From Reticulitermes speratus (lineage: Eukaryota; Arthropoda; Insecta; Blattodea; Rhinotermitidae): a stretch of 64,000 nucleotides of DNA. The stretch lies in NCBI GenBank assembly GCA_021186555.1, contig JAJKFL010000005.1:55660135-55724134 (forward strand), written 5' to 3'. The notes beneath the pieces were generated by a model, which searched no databases, was not told the origin of the DNA, and saw nothing but the letters and a program-made list of their open reading frames with translations. Positions 1 through 12,229 of this stretch are shown here, piece after piece (positions within the stretch are counted from its first letter, which is position 1; each line of letters starts with the position of its first letter). Made by a program: the position numbers and the translations under genes.

Positions 1-1116
1 TTTGTATAATTGAGACGGAGTGTGTTTACTGCGCGGTACGGACTGTATTTATGTGTTTTGTGTGGATCTCAGAACAAGCAGCGATTATTTCACTGTACAA
101 CATTAACTGACTGGTTTGTATAACTGAGACGGAGTGTGTTTACTGCGCGGTACGGACTGTATTTATGTGTTTTGTGTGGATCTCAGAACAAACAGCGATT
201 ATTTCACTGTACAACATTAACTGACTGGTTTGTATAATTGAGACGGAGTGTGTTTACTGCGCGGTACGGACTGTATTTATGTGTTTTGTGTGGATCTCAG
301 AACAAACAGCGATTATTTCACTGTACAACATTAACTGACTGGTTTGTATAATTGAGACGGAGTGTGTTTACTGCGCGGTACGGACTGTATTTATGTGTTT
401 TGTGTGGATCTCAGAACAAACAGCGATTATTTCACTGTACAACATTAACTGACTGGTTTGTATAATTGAGACGGAGTGTGTTTACTGCGCGGTACGGACT
501 GTATTTATGTGTTTTGTGTGGATCTCAGAACAAACAGCGATTATTTCACTGTACAACATTAACTGACTGGTTTGTATAATTGAGACGGAGTGTGTTTACT
601 GCGCGGTACGGACTGTATTTATGTGTTTTGTGTGGATCTCAGAACAAACAGCGATTATTTCACTGTACAACATTAACTGACTGGTTTGTATAATTGAGAC
701 GGAGTGTGTTTACTGCGCGGTACGGACTGTATTTATGTGTTTTGTGTGGATCTCAGAACAAGCAGCGATTATTTCACTGTACAACATTAACTGACTGGTT
801 TGTATAACTGAGACGGAGTGTGTTTACTGCGCGGTACGGACTGTATTTATGTGTTTTGTGTGGATCTCAGAACAAACAGCGATTATTTCACTGTACAACA
901 TTAACTGACTGGTTTGTATAATTGAGACGGAGTGTGTTTACTGCGCGGTACGGACTGTATTTATGTGTTTTGTGTGGATCTCAGAACAAACAGCGATTAT
1001 TTCACTGTACAACATTAACTGACTGGTTTGTATAACTGAGACGGAGTGTGTTTACTGCGCGTTACGGACTGAATCTTTATATATAATTCAGGTTAATTTA
1101 GTCTTTAAATAATTAA
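1..1116 (+). mobile_element. TTAA-type element with 114-bp tandem array, copy 1 (left end outside window)
   Basis: About nine head-to-tail 114-bp monomers (landmarks GAGACGGAGTGTGTTTACTG and CTCAGAACAAACAGCGATTA) run from base 1 to about 1066. They are nearly identical, with AAC/AAT and AGC/AAC variants. A right terminal segment follows (ATATATAATTCAGGTTAATT, then CTTTAAA) and ends at TTAA, 1113-1116. The same terminal segment borders other copies in this window, so array plus flank is one dispersed element. One frame reads about 38 codons per monomer but meets TGA in 'taactgactgg', so it is not coding. Assignment to a piggyBac-like TTAA family rests on the end motifs only. Confidence 0.8.
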
Positions 1117-2756
1117 TAATTACATTCAATACAATACAATACAATACAATACATCACATTATTCAGCTTTTCTAGTAATCAAACAACACCAACAGCTGAT
1201 TCCAGTACAACAGCCACATTAACATGACAATGCAGACAGCCACGCAACTACAGCGCAAGACGCGGTAAAAATGAATTTTAAAATTGAACCTGATTCCAGT
1301 TGTAAGACACGGTAATAGGAAACGCGTGTGCAGCGGATTAGCTCCCACAATGCATCACGACGCATGCATCTGACAGCCACAGCCTCGCACGCCCCGGTAA
1401 GCAACAACACACCCCCTACCATTATACGGTTCCTCAGACTTGCTGCAGGCACAGGGTGGTTTCACCCCACTTCATCTATAATTTCCTTTTATACAGCATG
1501 AACCATAAACTTGTTTCTAGTGTAGAACTGAATGTGTGTCTTATAACTGAAACGTCATTATCACATGGAATTTTACAACCTTCCATTTGTAAATGGATAA
1601 TAATATTAAAACGGATCATTCAGAAATAAGATCTATTTGTTGTTTATTAAACGACGCTATCTGCAGTTAAGATAAGATAGCTTCAAATCGTAATAAGATT
1701 TGTGAATTTTGTGATGTAGAATCAGCAGAAGGATCACGTACTATGGAGGGACTGAGGACAACCACGAAGAGCTTTACCCAGGATAGCGAGTGTCATGACC
1801 GGGACTGCCACAGCCATCTCCCACATGCAAGTCAGAAACTTGTTCGGAGGAGAATGTAACTTGGCCTGGGTTCAACCATAGGCGATATATTATTGAGCTC
1901 CTTAAAGACAGTGAATTTATTGACCAGTTGGGCAACCATAAGGTTGTCAAGAAAGCTCTTGCACAAAGAAGTGAGCCAGTCGCTTAATGGCCGAACAATT
2001 TTTACACAGCAGAAATTATTTTTTAGGCTTTGGCCGGTGATGAAACCAGCAGAGCTGGCGAACGGGCCTACTCTGTATGTGAGGTGTCAAGGAAGGGAAT
2101 CTGTTTCGTTTGGTCCGCCAATCAGCTATGGATATCGGTGTACAAGTGACTCGCTCCTATCCTTCCGCTTAAAAATTTCACCGGCCAAGAACCAACAGAT
2201 GTCCTGTCCATATTTGCACTGAGAATTCTCTGTTTGCCACAGCTGGGACTTGGAAGGATTTGAAGAATCCAACGCATGGCTTTTGGCTTCCGGCGCCTAG
2301 AGGAATGGAAGCTTCTCAACGTTTCGGCAGACAATACATTTGCCATTTTCAGGCTGAATGAATCTGGGGGTTACTCTTATTCCCTCACGTATACCTGGCC
2401 AATCAGACAGACAGACAGACAGACATATGACAGTGACAGTCGCTGACTATGCGACAGTCACTGTCAAAGTACGCGGCATAATTGTCCAGCTGTGAAGTAT
2501 TTTAACGTTGTTGTATCAAATAAGATGTTGGACGGCGCGTCTTACGAGAGATAAACTGGAAATAAGTGAAGAGTAACAAAAATAATAAGAAACAATAACG
2601 TTTAAAGATTGAGCCTTAAATTGGTCTGTACATCGCACTCGAGTTCGTCCCATGCCTCTTCTTCCAACGGATTTAAAGCACATTTTGAATCCGACACTCT
2701 TAAAGGCAATGGACCAGAGAGACATGTCTGATACTATCCCATCATTCAGCTGGAGG
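1117..2756. other. Unassigned sequence with a possible degenerate coding relic
   Basis: There is a short AATAC microsatellite at about 1132-1155 and a CAGA run near 2406-2425. Between about 1743 and 2345 the plus strand gives broken protein-like stretches in shifting frames (for example ELLKDSEFIDQLGN, then KALAQRSEPVA), which suggests an old transposon or pseudogene. I cannot name a family. The 109-codon open frame at 1893-2222 is in another frame and is not convincing. Confidence 0.3.
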
Positions 2757-3611
2757 CACTGAGAAGAACTGAGATATGAAGCTCAGTCCGGCGTATGCTG
2801 AGATATGAGGCTCAGTCCGGCGTATGCTGAGATATGAGGCTCAGTCCGGCATATGCTGAGATGTGAGGCTCAGTCCGGCATATGTTGAGATATGAGGCTC
2901 AGTCCGGCATATGCTGAGATGTGAGGCTCAGTCCGGCATATGTTGAGATATGAGGCTCAGTCCGGCATATGCTGAGATGTGAGGCTCAGTCCGGCATATT
3001 CTGAGATGTGAGGCTCGGTCCGGAATATGCTGAGATGTGAGGCTCAGTCCGCAATATGCTGAGATATGAGGCTCAGTCCGGTATATGCTGAGATGTGAGG
3101 CTCAGTCCGGCATAAGTTGAGATATGAGGCTCAGTCCGCCATATGCTGAGATATGAGACTCAGTCCGGCATATGCTGAGATGTGAGGCTCAGTCCGGCAT
3201 ATGTTGAGATATGAGGCTCAGTCCGGCATATGCTGAGATATGAGACTCAGTCCGGCATATGTTGAGATATGAGACTCAGTCCGCAATATGCTGAGATATG
3301 AGGCTCAGTCCGGCATATGCTGAGATATGAGACTCAGTCCGCAATATGCAGAGATATGAGGCTCAGTCCGGCATATGCTGAGATGTGAGGCTCAGTCCGG
3401 CATATGCTGAGATGTGAAGCTCAGTCCGGCATATGTGAGATATGAGACTGAGTCCGGCATATGTTGAGATATGAGGCTCAGTCCGGCATATGTTGAGATA
3501 TGAGGCTCAGTCCGACATGTGCTGAGATATGAGGCTCAGTCCGGCATGTGCTGAGATATGAGGCTCAGTCCGGCATGTGCTGAGATATGAGGCTCAGTCC
3601 GGCATGTGCGG
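2757..3611 (+). repeat. 29-bp minisatellite
   Basis: About 29 copies of a 29-bp unit with core TGAGATATGAGGCTCAGTCC followed by GGCATATGC. Variants: ATATG/ATGTG, GGC/CGC/GC and CATATG/CATGTG/CGTATG. The last four copies share CATGTG, so the right end was homogenised recently. Flanks give no sign of the parent sequence. Confidence 0.95.
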
Positions 3612-3955
3612 ACAGATGAATTGCGAAGATACACGGTAGAAGGTCATAAAAGCTTGTGACAGACTTTCATTGCAACGTATTTTACCACGCGATTACTGAT
3701 TCACGTACACACGCTGCTCAAATCCAGTAAATTGCACTACTGCGACATTAATTCCGAAACAAATTGATGATTTAATAATTTAATTAAATTTTACTGAACT
3801 GCTTTACACGGTAACACATCCATACATGTTCGGATTAACATTGTAAATAACTATAGATTAGTCTAAGCCAACTGCAACCGGGTTCTCGCACTGATTAGAG
3901 ACACTAACCGTTACGACCACAGGCTAATGGTTCTACGTGCGCTTAATTAGGCACC
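3612..3955. other. Unassigned AT-rich spacer
   Basis: No gene, repeat or RNA recognised between the 29-bp array and the SINE relic. Confidence 0.5.
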
Positions 3956-4197
3956 ACAACATGAAGGCATGTGAGGCGTGGAGACAGAGCGCCACACATT
4001 CTTAATTTTGGTACTAGGCGGAGGTGAGAAGTCAGATTCACATCCAGGGCGCTGTAGTCCCCCCACTATACAGAAGGCTGTGTGGCCCTTAGAGCCGGTC
4101 TGGACGTGTTAGAGGGGAGTACAGTCTCTTGCCCTTACCGAGAATCAAACCACGATTCCTCGGTCATCCAGCCTGTAGCCTTGAGGCTGTACCGACT
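3956..4197 (-). mobile_element. SINE-A relic, antisense
   Basis: Strongly diverged antisense copy of the main tRNA-derived SINE. The family landmark 'gagccggtctggacg' is at about 4094, and the complement of the tRNA-like head (box B near GAATCAAACC, then CCAGCCTGTAGCC and CCGACTGAA) is at 4140-4197. No promoter box is intact. Confidence 0.6.
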
Positions 4198-4329
4198 GAA
4201 TGTGACGTGAATTAAATAAAATGCCTAGTGAGGAGTTATGGCCGTCTTCACGTCTCACGGAAACGTCTGAATTCTATTTAAGCGACTTGTAACGTAACTC
4301 AAATACAACTTTTGTGCTCTCGTCTGTTT

Positions 4330-4690
4330 AGACACAATGTACCGGCATGCGTAACGCACTGATACGCAACAAAATCACAACTGCTCAACACATCACGTGG
4401 AGATCACGCATACGCACTTCCACACACATCGGTCTAGAAATATGGAAAGTTCCGGTAGAAAGTCACTTATTCCGCAAGTCACGTGTCACTGTCACTGTCA
4501 CTGAGCCGACTTTCACGACACTCACGCTTACTAGACAACTTTTCGTAAAGAACTCCTGTACCAAATTTCATGAAAATTCTACATGACGTTTAGGCGCTGT
4601 TACTAGGTCACACACGGACGGACGGACGAACGGACGAACGTGGCCCCCACATCAGGCTTTTTTTTTACTTCGCGAAGGGCGCCCAAAAAC
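4330..4690 (+). repeat. Dispersed repeat X, copy 1
   Basis: Related to 7920-8262: both have a CACGTGGAGATC/TACGTGGAGATC block, an AATCGGTC/CATCGGTC block, an AAATATGGAAAG/AAATGTGTAAAG block and a tail with GACGGACG and CTTCG..AAG. Here the tail is GGACGGACGGACGAACGGAC and then TACTTCGCGAAGGGCGCCC. The 79-codon frame at 4347-4586 lies inside it and probably descends from a transposon rather than a gene. Family unknown. Confidence 0.45.
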
Positions 4691-4767
4691 TGTGGCATTC
4701 CTTCTTGCCGCCCCTTTTCATAACGCCCGGCCAACTGAATGCGTCTGGTTCAACACTCTGAACGTAA

Positions 4768-4995
4768 AATTATCTAACTAACTAACTAACTAAGTTCGTC
4801 AAGCAAACTCCTCGAGAAGCTGACAGTTCTTCAACGTGTCAAAAAATTCCCCATATTTTAAGCAGCCCGAAGGTTCATTGCCGCACTCACAACAGCCTGC
4901 CACCTGTCGCTATCCTGAGCCATATCAATCCAGTCCACCCCATCCCACTTCTGGAAGATCCACTCTAATATTATCAATCTTCCGTTGCTTATGTC
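4768..4995 (-). mobile_element. LINE-1 family 3' end (antisense)
   Basis: On the minus strand this is the tail of a non-LTR retrotransposon: the end of the second ORF, a short 3' UTR (complement of CATATTTTAAGCAGCCCGAA) and a TTAG repeat tail, seen on the plus strand as CTAACTAACTAACTAACTAA at about 4776. The sense copy at 43845-44030 shows the coding part. Only the 3' end is present, as in a 5'-truncated insertion. 'LINE-1' is a local label here, not mammalian L1. Confidence 0.75.
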
Positions 4996-5059
4996 GTCGC
5001 AAAGAGCCTGTCCAGTTCCGAGGCTCTCTGCCTGTTGAAATGTTTTAAATTGTTGCTCA

Positions 5060-5222
5060 CCATTCTACTGTAAAATCTGCAACTCGCACCCGCGTCCTCA
5101 GTTTGCGGATGAATAAGACGGCCTGCACACAAGGCGGGAAGTCGCGGACAGCCGATAAGAGGTGACTTTACAGCTCTGTGGTTCTGCAAGGGGCTACAAA
5201 TTCCTCGCAGCAAGGATCAAAA
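5060..5222 (-). repeat. Dispersed repeat Y, copy 1
   Basis: Homologous in reverse to 48128-48235. Shared landmarks on the minus strand are TCGGCTGTCCGCGACT, a CTTATTCA block and GAGGACGCG. The conserved frame reads roughly LLSAVRD here and PLSAVRDCLFN in the other copy, so it probably comes from a transposon ORF of unknown family. Confidence 0.55.
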
Positions 5223-6045
5223 CGTTCCACAGAACGCATCAGACTTTGTTCTGTTAACAGACTCTGACGAAAGCCTTCCCAGACCCCTCTGGGCCCACCC
5301 AACCCCCTGAGGGCTCCTGATTAGGGTAGCAGAAGCACGAACATAGTGTCAAGGTTAAAAATTAGTGGAATGTGACTTCCACTCCCCATACACCTTCGTT
5401 ATGTGCAGTCATGGGGAATATAAATTTTACTTTGATGAATCAAGCATCTAAGTTAATCCAGTAGCAAGCCTTGCCGCAATTAGCTAGTAAAGTGTCCGCG
5501 TCTCATAAAACCAAATTGTTCGTTCACAAAGACACGCCACTGCTTATTAACTAAAGCCAGATGAAACCTCGCATCCTATTATTATCCACTTTAACATTAG
5601 CTTTACCTTATCTACGGCTATATCTCGAAAAAGCATGTTTCTGCCTGCTTCATGACTAAGATTCTTCATGCATGTCTCGCCTCCCCACGCATGCTTCTTG
5701 TCCCGCCCATCACTCTAATAATGCAGACTACCCGACGCGGAGTACAAATTGTAAACCTGCAGTAAGACCAGCATTAATAAATTCGAGTTTTAGTGACCTT
5801 CCTTACGAGACACGCGCTATCGCAGTTATGTACTACATTTGTGATCGCCCTGTAGTTACAATGGCAAATGCGTGCTACACATCTCAGAAACACTCCTAAC
5901 GGGTTCACATTCATTCGTTTTCTGTCTGCAGCAGCGACGTCATTCACATGTTGCACTAGAAGACACTGCGAGCAACAGCGGCATACGAGGCAAGTTCCGA
6001 GGTACACAGAGCTCGCTGGCAGCACGACGGCTTATTGCAGCTTGG
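5223..6045. other. Unassigned spacer left of the 70-bp array
   Basis: No repeat, RNA or gene recognised. Two overlapping open frames (5868-6245, 5872-6315) start here but run into the 70-bp array, which supplies most of their length. They are repeat shadows. Confidence 0.5.
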
Positions 6046-6048
6046 CAT

Positions 6049-7803
6049 TACGCTGCTGGTGTGTCAGAACACGAACGGCACTGCAAATGGTGTGCTTCTT
6101 TACGAGCAACACGTACATTACACTGCTGGTGTGTCAGGACACGAACGGCACTGCAAATGGTGTGCTTCTTTATGAGCAACACGTACATTACACTGCTGGT
6201 GTGTCAGGACACGAACGGCACTGCAAATGGTGTGCTTCTTCATGAGCAACACGTACATTACAATGCTGGTGTGTCAGAACACGAACGGCACTGCAAATGG
6301 TGTGCTTCTTTATGAGCAACACGTACATTACGCTGCTGGTGTGTCAGAACACGAACGGCACTGCAAATGGTGTGCTTCTTCATGAGCAACACGTACATTA
6401 CAATGCTGGTGTGTCAGAACACGAACGGCACTGCAAATGGTGTGCTTCTTTATGAGCAACACGTACATTACGCTGCTGGTGTGTCAGAACACGAACGGCA
6501 CTGCAAATGGTGTGCTTCTTTATGAGCAACACGTACATTACCCTGCTGGTGTGTCAGGACACGAACGGCACTGCAAATGGTGTGCTTCTTTATGAGCAAC
6601 ACGTACATTACACTGCTGGTGTGTCAGGACACGAACAGCACTGCAAATGGTGTGCTTCTTTATGAGCAACACGTACATTACACTGCTGGTGTGTCAGGAC
6701 ACGAACAGCACTGCAAATGGTGTGCTTCTTTATGAGCAACACGTACATTACGCTGCTGGTGTGTCAGAACACGAACGGCACTGCAAGTGGTGTGCTTCTT
6801 CATGAGCAACACGTACATTACACTGCTGGTGTGTCAGGACACGAACAGCACTGCAAATGGTGTGCTTCTTCATGAGCAACACGTACATTACACTGCTGGT
6901 GTGTCAGAACACGAACAGCACTGCAAATGGTGTGCTTCTTCATGAGCAACACGTACATTACACTGCTGGTGTGTCAGAACACGAACAGCACTGCAAATGG
7001 TGTGCTTCTTTATGAGCAACACGTACATTACACTGCTGGTGTGTCAGGACACGAACAGCACTGCAAATGGTGTGCTTCTTCATGAGCAACACGTACATTA
7101 CACTGCTGGTGTGTCAGAACACGAACAGCACTGCAAATGGTGTGCTTCTTCATGAGCAACACGTACATTACACTGCTGGTGTGTCAGGACACGAACAGCA
7201 CTGCAAATGGTGTGCTTCTTCATGAGCAACACGTACATTACACTGCTGGTGTGTCAGAACACGAACAGCACTGCAAATGGTGTGCTTCTTCATGAGCAAC
7301 ACGTACATTACACTGCTGGTGTGTCAGAACACGAACAGCACTGCAAATGGTGTGCTTCTTCATGAGCAACACGTACATTACACTGCTGGTGTGTCAGAAC
7401 ACGAACAGCACTGCAAATGGTGTGCTTCTTCATGAGCAACACGTACATTACACTGCTGGTGTGTCAGGACACGAACAGCACTGCAAATGGTGTGCTTCTT
7501 CATGAGCAACACGTACATTACACTGCTGGTGTGTCAGAACACGAACAGCACTGCAAATGGTGTGCTTCTTCATGAGCAACACGTACATTACACTGCTGGT
7601 GTGTCAGGACACGAACGGCACTGCAAATGGTGTGCTTCTTCATGAGCAACAAGTACATTACAATGCTGGTGTGTCAGGACACGAACGGCACTGCAAATGG
7701 TGTGCTTCTTCATGAGCAACACGTACATTACACTGCTGGTGTGTCAGGACACGAACAGCACTGCAAATGGTGTGCTTCTTCATGAGCAACACGTACATTA
7801 CCC
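6049..7803 (+). repeat. 70-bp minisatellite
   Basis: Twenty-five copies of a 70-bp unit: CACTGCTGGTGTGTCAGRAC, ACGAACRGCACTGCAAATGG, TGTGCTTCTTYATGAGCAAC, ACGTACATTA. Almost no indels and few substitutions. Diagnostic sites are GAAC/GGAC, CGGC/CAGC and TTATGAG/TCATGAG. CGGC dominates at both ends and CAGC in the middle, as expected from internal amplification. 70 is not a multiple of three, so open frames cannot extend through it. Confidence 0.96.
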
Positions 7804-7919
7804 AGGCGATCTTTCCTGTCAGAATGTCATAATGTTTCACGGTACACGTGTGTGCGATTTCATTTACTGCCGTCAGAACAGCACAGCCTTCCTGTGCCGA
7901 TTTTGACGAAAGTCAAAAA

Positions 7920-8262
7920 CGTTGACCAGCTTTATGTGCACATCTTTTGTACCGAATTTTACTAAAATCAGAAAACAAATGTGGAAAGTACGAACAAAAA
8001 TTGGCTCTCATCGAACCTGTTTCCATGAAACGTCACATAAATTGCTCAATGACATTACGTGGAGATCCTCTACACCGAATTTAACCCAAATCGGTCACAA
8101 ATGTGTAAAGTAAAAACCATGACTTTAAGTATTTATCGCCTGCTCACCAGCTTTTTATACGGCACTCCAACATCATGGTCATAGACAGACGGAAGAACTT
8201 GGTGTCCACATAAACCATTTATACTTCGTAAAGAACGCCTCAAAACGAAAGGTCTTAACAAA
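7920..8262 (+). repeat. Dispersed repeat X, copy 2
   Basis: Diverged second copy of the repeat at 4330-4690, with the ACGTGGAGATC block at about 8054, AAATCGGTCACAAATGTG at about 8088 and a GACAGACGGAAG tail followed by CTTCGTAAAGAACGCC. A 63-codon frame at 7922-8113 lies inside it. Family unknown. Confidence 0.45.
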
Positions 8263-8295
8263 CGCAACAAACAATGCTAAAGTTATTCCTGTGCT

Positions 8296-8517
8296 GTACT
8301 GGAGGTATAGCTCTATATATACTTAATCCAAGGACTAAATGGAGGTAAAAGTTCAGCCTCACGTCCCGGCCGCTTCACTCCCGGGGAAAGAAACCCCGGT
8401 ACCCAGTGAACAGGAGGCTGGGTGGGCCCCAGAGTCGGTCTGGACGATTTGGAGAAGGAACAATCGGTCGCTAGTCTGTAGTGTAGTCACTACACCAACT
8501 GAGCTATGACGGCTCCC
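8296..8517 (-). mobile_element. SINE-A, antisense
   Basis: Antisense copy of the main tRNA-derived SINE. The 3' part comes first (GGAGGTATAGCTCTATA), then CCCGGCCGCTTCACTCCCGG, CAGGAGGCTGGGTGGGCCCC and GTCGGTCTGGACG. The complement of tRNA box A (CAACTGAGCTATGACGGC) ends at 8516. The box B region is degraded. Probably transcriptionally dead. Confidence 0.85.
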
Positions 8518-8601
8518 AATTCAACATATGTTAAAAGATCCTGCATTGTGGGGCTAGAAAACGAGACCAGCGAGGCAATGTGCGTTATACGTCACACTAA
8601 A

Positions 8602-8680
8602 TAAATGTTAGTATGTTAACATTATGAGGGCATTATGTTAACATTATGTTAGGCATTATGTTAACATTATGTTAGGCACT
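8602..8680 (+). repeat. Short 23-bp repeat
   Basis: About three partial units of ATTATGTTAACATTATG plus TTAGGC. Each contains the palindrome GTTAAC. Confidence 0.8.
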
Positions 8681-8796
8681 CAGCAAATCCAAATAAGAAA
8701 GATCATACTCGTATACTATTACACTAAATACCCAAAAATCGAAGTTTCACCAGTAATCTCGAGACAGAAGAATTATAACAGTATAATGGCAATCAA

Positions 8797-8838
8797 ACAC
8801 CTGAAGATGGGAACAGAGAAAGCTCCCGAAACGCCGTC
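8797..8838 (+). ncRNA. Hammerhead-like motif, decayed
   Basis: CTGAAGA at 8801 fits the CUGANGA core. GGGA and TCCC can pair as stem II around an 11-nt loop and are followed directly by GAAAC. The expected GTC cleavage triplet reads GCC, so self-cleavage is unlikely. No inverted partner is nearby. Confidence 0.5.
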
Positions 8839-9140
8839 TCAACATTCAACACCAACATCGAACAGCGTAGCAGCGAATTAAAAATATGTGCTTGTATTCG
8901 AGACTACGGGTTCGAATCACGGTCAGACGTCCGGTTATCCTGATATACGTTGTGGAATCTTCAGTTCTTTCAGGAAAATTCCAGCATATTACAACAACTA
9001 GGCCACGACTGCTTCCTTCCAAACCCTTTATCACTCATAATTTACGCCATAACTCGAAATTATACAGTCTTCGAAACTGATAATGACATTAAATAACCGA
9101 CAAAATAAGATGCTAACCCATAAGACAAGTAAATATAATG
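8839..9140. other. Unassigned spacer
   Basis: No gene or repeat recognised. The small frames on both strands lack any family signal. Confidence 0.45.
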
Positions 9141-11430
9141 TAACACTTTAAAGACTTAAATTAACCTGAATTATATATAAAGATTCAGTCCGTACCGCGC
9201 AGTAAACACACTCCGTCTCAGTTATACAAACCAGTCAGTTAATGCTGTACAGTGAAATAATCGCTGTTTGTTCTGAGATCCACACAAAACACATAAATAC
9301 AGTCCGTACCGCGCAGTAAACAAACTCCGTCTCAGTTATACAAACCAGTCAGTTAATGCTGTATAGTGAAATAATCGCTGTTTGTTCTGAGATCCACACA
9401 AAACACATAAATACAGTCCGTACCGCGCAGTAAACAAACTCCGTCTCAGTTATACAAACCAGTCAGTTAATGCTGTATAGTGAAATAATCGCTGTTTGTT
9501 CTGAGATCCACACAAAACACATAAATACAGTCCGTACCGCGCAGTAAACACACTCCGTCTCAGTTATACAAACCAGTCAGTTAATGCTGTACAGTGAAAT
9601 AATCGCTGTTTGTTCTGAGATCCACACAAAACACATAAATACAGTCCGTACCGCGCAGTAAACACACTCCGTCTCAGTTATACAAACCAGTCAGTTAATG
9701 CTGTACAGTGAAATAATCGCTGTTTGTTCTGAGATCCACACAAAACACATAAATACAGTCCGTACCGCGCAGTAAACACACTCCGTCTCAGTTATACAAA
9801 CCAGTCAGTTAATGCTGTACAGTGAAATAATCGCTGTTTGTTCTGAGATCCACAAAAACACATAAATACAGTCCGTACCGCGCAGTAAACACACTCCGTC
9901 TCAGTTATACAAACCAGTCAGTTAATGCTGTACAGTGAAATAATCGCTGTTTGTTCTGAGATCCACACAAAACACATAAATACAGTCCGTACCGCGCAGT
10001 AAACACACTCCGTCTCAGTTATACAAACCAGTCAGTTAATGCTGTACAGTGAAATAATCGCTGTTTGTTCTGAGATCCACACAAAACACATAAATACAGT
10101 CCGTACCGCGCAGTAAACACACTCCGTCTCAGTTATACAAACCAGTCAGTTAATGCTGTACAGTGAAATAATCGCTGTTTGTTCTGAGATCCACACAAAA
10201 CACATAAATACAGTCCGTACCGCGCAGTAAACACACTCCGTCTCAGTTATACAAACCAGTCAGTTAATGTTGTACAGTGAAATAATCGCTCTTTGTTCTG
10301 AGATCCACACAAAACACATAAATACAGTCCGTACCGCGCAGTAAACACACTCCGTCTCAGTTATACAAACCAGTCAGTTAATGCTGTACAGTGAAATAAT
10401 CGCTGTTTGTTCTGAGATCCACACAAAACACATAAATACAGTCCGTACCGCGCAGTAAACACACTCCGTCTCAGTTATACAAACCAGTCAGTTAATGCTG
10501 TACAGTGAAATAATCGCTGTTTGTTCTGAGATCCACACAAAACACATAAATACAGTCCGTACCGCGCAGTAAACACACTCCGTCTCAGTTATACAAACCA
10601 GTCAGTTAATGCTGTACAGTGAAATAATCGCTGTTTGTTCTGAGATCCACACAAAACACATAAATACAGTCCGTACCGCGCAGTAAACACACTCCGTCTC
10701 AGTTATACAAACCAGTCAGTTAATGCTGTACAGTGAAATAATCGCTGTTTGTTCTGAGATCCACACAAAACACATAAATACAGTCCGTACCGCGCAGTAA
10801 ACACACTCCGTCTCAGTTATACAAACCAGTCAGTTAATGCTGTACAGTGAAATAATCGCTGTTTGTTCTGAGATCCACACAAAACACATAAATACAGTCC
10901 GTACCGCGCAGTAAACACACTCCGTCTCAGTTATACAAACCAGTCATTTAATGCTGTACAGTGAAATAATCGCTGTTTGTTCTGAGATCCACACAAAACA
11001 CATAAATACAGTCCGTACCGCGCAGTAAACACGCTCCGTCTCAGTTATACAAACCAGTCAGTTAATGCTGTACAGTGAAATAATCGCTGTTTGTTCTGAG
11101 ATCCACACAAAACACATAAATACAGTCCGTACCGCGCAGTAAACACACTCCGTCTCAGTTATACAAACCAGTCAGTTAATGTTGTACAGTGAAATAATCG
11201 CTGTTTGTTCTGAGATCCACACGAAACACATAAATACAGTCCGTACCGCGCAGTAAACACACTCCGTCTCAGTTATACAAACCAGTCAGTTAATGCTGTA
11301 CAGTGAAATAATCGCTGTTTGTTCTGAGATCCACACAAAACACATAAATACACTGTGTGGGCAGAACGTAGAATTTGTGAACGTTAAACCTGGCGGTATA
11401 TATAGTAACCACTGGGCTTTAAATGGTCAA
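9141..11430 (-). mobile_element. TTAA-type element with 114-bp array, copy 2
   Basis: Longest clean copy: about 19 monomers at 9206-11352 in antisense orientation. The right terminal segment, complement of ATATATAATTCAGGTTAATT, is at about 9165-9185. The left terminal segment, complement of AAATTCTACGTTCTGCCCAC, follows at about 11352-11385, then the complement of TTTAAAGCCCAGTGGTTACT. Target tetranucleotides read (minus strand) TTAC at the right and TTGA at the left, each one change from TTAA. Monomers are near-identical, with C/T at GCTGTAC/GTTGTAC and two TATAG variants. Confidence 0.85.
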
Positions 11431-11963
11431 TAAGCATAATTATTAGAAGTGTCAGCCTGCCCAATTCGGGACACAAACAGCAGATCGTTTGGTCTCACAC
11501 AACACACAAGTGACGACAAGAGCCTCAGTATCAAATTCACAAATTTTTCTGAGCTTAGTCCCTGCGACACGTGCCGTTTTTCCACTCACAGTGCACATAC
11601 GTCATCAGCAGCAGCGAACTTTGTCCAAGGGAAAACGACAACTGCAAATGGCTGTTGTTGCTGTCTTGTGTCCCAAATTACAGAGTCTGCTGAAAACTAA
11701 TTGATCACAGGGGCAGTGAGTTAAGTGTCCATTGATTATCGGAACTAATAACACTGACTGAAGACTTATTTGTTGGCAGCGCCACGACGGTGACGACAGG
11801 CACTTGACTGTCATATCTCCCGGCAGGGGGCAGGCCAACCATCAAGGGGAACATGACTCTCCAAAATTCATAACATATCAATCTTTTTGGTGACTAATGA
11901 GCATTAAACCATGTATCTACAATGGCTAATGGTTGATGGGAAGAATTTGAATCAAGAACGAAA
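11431..11963. other. Unassigned spacer
   Basis: Several overlapping frames of 70-83 codons on both strands match no family I recognise and have no repeat partners in the window. Confidence 0.45.
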
Positions 11964-12071
11964 TATGTGATCTCGAGAAAGTTTATACTACTTTCACCGT
12001 GCATTTTCACTCAATACTTAATAACCAACGAAATGCACATTCATTTGAAACTGTTTTATAGTTCATTAAAT

Positions 12072-12118
12072 TCCCCTACATATATTTCGATCTACTTACA
12101 GACCATCTTCAGGGGGTC
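12072..12118 (-). ncRNA. Hammerhead-like ribozyme motif (left arm)
   Basis: On the minus strand: CCCC, CTGAAGA, stem II GGTCT/AGATC (one G-U pair) with loop GTAAGT, GAAA, then T-ATAT-G as a one-pair extension of stem III, UA and GGGG. CCCC/GGGG makes stem I. Compared with the right arm, the GAAAC position reads GAAAT, giving a U-G wobble. Confidence 0.65.
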
Positions 12119-12186
12119 ATAAACTGCACTTATTTCACATCAATATTCGACTGAACATATGGATGTGAAATAAGTGTAGTTTGTGA

Positions 12187-12229
12187 CCCCCTGAAGATGG
12201 TCTGTAAGTAGACCGAAACATATGTAGGG
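12187..12229 (+). ncRNA. Hammerhead-like ribozyme motif (right arm)
   Basis: All core parts are present in order: stem I CCCC (12187), CTGAAGA (12191), stem II GGTCT/AGACC with loop GTAAGT, GAAA, stem III pairs A-U and C-G closed by an ATAT loop, cleavage triplet GTA, then GGG completing stem I. The match to CUGANGA and GAAA is exact. The very short stem III suggests weak activity alone or activity as a dimer, as reported for Penelope-like element hammerheads. Confidence 0.7.

Noticed and set aside
1-1066. 114-bp array as centromeric satellite
   Set aside because: The same monomers occur in nine short, dispersed, differently oriented arrays with transposon-like ends.
1893-2222. 109-codon frame as a gene
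   Set aside because: Protein-like similarity, if any, lies in other, broken frames; no exon or start evidence.
4776-4796. CTAA repeats as telomere-like sequence
   Set aside because: They are TTAG-type tails of LINE 3' ends, seen with the same flank at five or more places.
6049-7803. CRISPR array
   Set aside because: Units are contiguous with no unique spacers; same for every other array. The context is eukaryotic.
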